A DNA stretch of 14,602 nt from CALKMS01 sp036796755 (GTDB lineage: Bacteria; Actinomycetota; Aquicultoria; SKW223; CALKMS01): NCBI GenBank assembly GCA_036796755.1, contig DAIRCJ010000037.1, forward strand, positions 1-14,602. Reading direction: 5' to 3'. Below, piece by piece: positions 14,039-14,602 of the stretch. Made by a program: the position numbers and the translations under genes. The number at the start of each line of letters is the position of its first letter. The first letter of the stretch is position 1. Below the pieces are notes generated by a model. That model saw only the letters and a list, made by a program, of their open reading frames with translations, did not search any database and was not told where the DNA came from.

Positions 14039-14060
14039 AAATTGGGGAAGCAAGTAAGGT

Positions 14061-14602
14061 TTATTTTAAAGTCTTTTTCTCCAATTTCTTTAGTTCTTTT
14101 TCTAACTTTTCCAGCTCACCTTTGAGGCTTTTATACTTTTTTAACTGGTTAAGATATTTTTCTCTTTCTTCCTCGGTCTGGTCTGACCTTTCCGGACAGA
14201 TTATTTTAAAGTCACACCAGCTACAAAATTTATTGGGCCGGGCTTCAAAATAGTTTCTTTCTTTATCTCTCTGAATTTCTCTTAATGTCTGGTAGAGAAT
14301 TTCCTCAACTTTCTTTACTTCTTCGTCTTCCAGGCTGAAAGAATATTTGTACTTTGGCTTTTCGCCTGGTTTATTTTTCTTGCTGGAGGGGTTTAAAAAA
14401 TAAAGAGTTAGTTTGTGAGGTTTTTCCCTCCAGTCCCGGTCAATTCTCTCGGCAGCCAGATGATAGATAGGAAGCTGGAGGTCAGATTTTATTTCCTCTT
14501 CTGAAGGAACAAACTGACTGGTTTTGTAGTCAATTATTTCCAGACCTTCAGGCGTTAAATCAGTTCGGTCAATCACTCCTGTAAGGAGAAATCCGTCAAG
14601 TT
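14061..14602 (-). CDS. RecB/Cas4-like PD-(D/E)XK nuclease with Fe-S cysteines, C-terminal part
   Basis: The frame is open to the window edge, so the 5' end is missing; the GTG at 14574-14576 is an internal codon, since LDGFLLTGVIDRTDL reads through it. Seen: the nuclease core with GVIDRTD, IIDYKTS (the D-x-K of the PD-(D/E)XK site), then LQLPIYHLAA, the Q-x3-Y motif of RecB-type nucleases. Near the C-terminus, CSWCDFKIIC provides three cysteines spaced like the 3' half of the 4Fe-4S site of AddB, Cas4 and related nucleases; the fourth would be N-terminal, outside the window. A Lys/Glu-rich coiled coil ends the protein. It could be a stand-alone RecB-family exonuclease or the end of a helicase-nuclease fusion. 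No cas gene is in view. Confidence 0.88.
   Translation of the reverse strand, partial: LDGFLLTGVIDRTDLTPEGLEIIDYKTSQFVPSEEEIKSDLQLPIYHLAAERIDRDWREKPHKLTLYFLNPSSKKNKPGEKPKYKYSFSLEDEEVKKVEEILYQTLREIQRDKERNYFEARPNKFCSWCDFKIICPERSDQTEEEREKYLNQLKKYKSLKGELEKLEKELKKLEKKTLK

Noticed and set aside
14061..14602. Cas4 of a CRISPR locus
   Set aside because: No other cas gene and no repeat-spacer pattern is present; the motifs are shared by many RecB-family nucleases.

Overview
This window holds about 14.6 kb of tightly packed bacterial chromosome. It has moderate GC by eye, almost no non-coding space, short Shine-Dalgarno leaders and many overlapping genes. The content is mainly housekeeping: cell wall, lipoprotein processing, translation and membrane functions. 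A class A penicillin-binding protein with a C-terminal PASTA domain, DksA/TraR and Lgt proteins of the kind common in Gram-positives, and mostly extended (TGn) -10 promoters suggest a monoderm or deep-branching Gram-positive-like lineage, possibly uncultured. The sequence alone does not let me name the phylum. I see no phage, insertion sequence, CRISPR array or toxin-antitoxin module.

Left part (1-3900, minus strand): a 131-codon hydrophobic protein gene, a possible 22-aa membrane peptide, a thioredoxin-reductase-like flavoprotein and a PASTA-bearing PBP1A run leftward. The PBP gene has its own extended -10 promoter almost on top of its start codon. The hydrophobic gene is open in frame well upstream of its first usual start. 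A good ribosome-binding site there points to an ATC codon.

Middle (3900-5960): tRNA-Glu(CUC) with its own sigma-A-type promoter; a zinc-ribbon FmdB-like gene with a palindrome over its predicted transcription start; a VanZ-family membrane protein whose conserved N-terminus extends upstream of its only ATG; and, convergent to these, a phoU-acylphosphatase pair on the minus strand.

Right part (5957-14602): the M23 peptidase gene has a promoter placed so that its mRNA should be leaderless. An EamA-type transporter follows. A second transcription unit has a near-consensus promoter: ileS, dksA/traR-like, lspA, lgt, an RluD-type pseudouridine synthase and a diacylglycerol-kinase-family lipid kinase. 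All genes in this unit overlap their neighbour by 1 to 42 nt. Lgt and LspA catalyse successive steps of lipoprotein maturation, and the lipid kinase adds a lipid-metabolism gene to the unit. At the right edge, convergent to this unit, is the 3' part of a RecB/Cas4-like PD-(D/E)XK nuclease with iron-sulfur-type cysteines.

I did not find a convincing new biological system. The most unusual points are start-site signals: two and possibly three genes where the best ribosome-binding site precedes ATC or CTG, one or two leaderless or near-leaderless genes, and inverted repeats inside promoter spacers.
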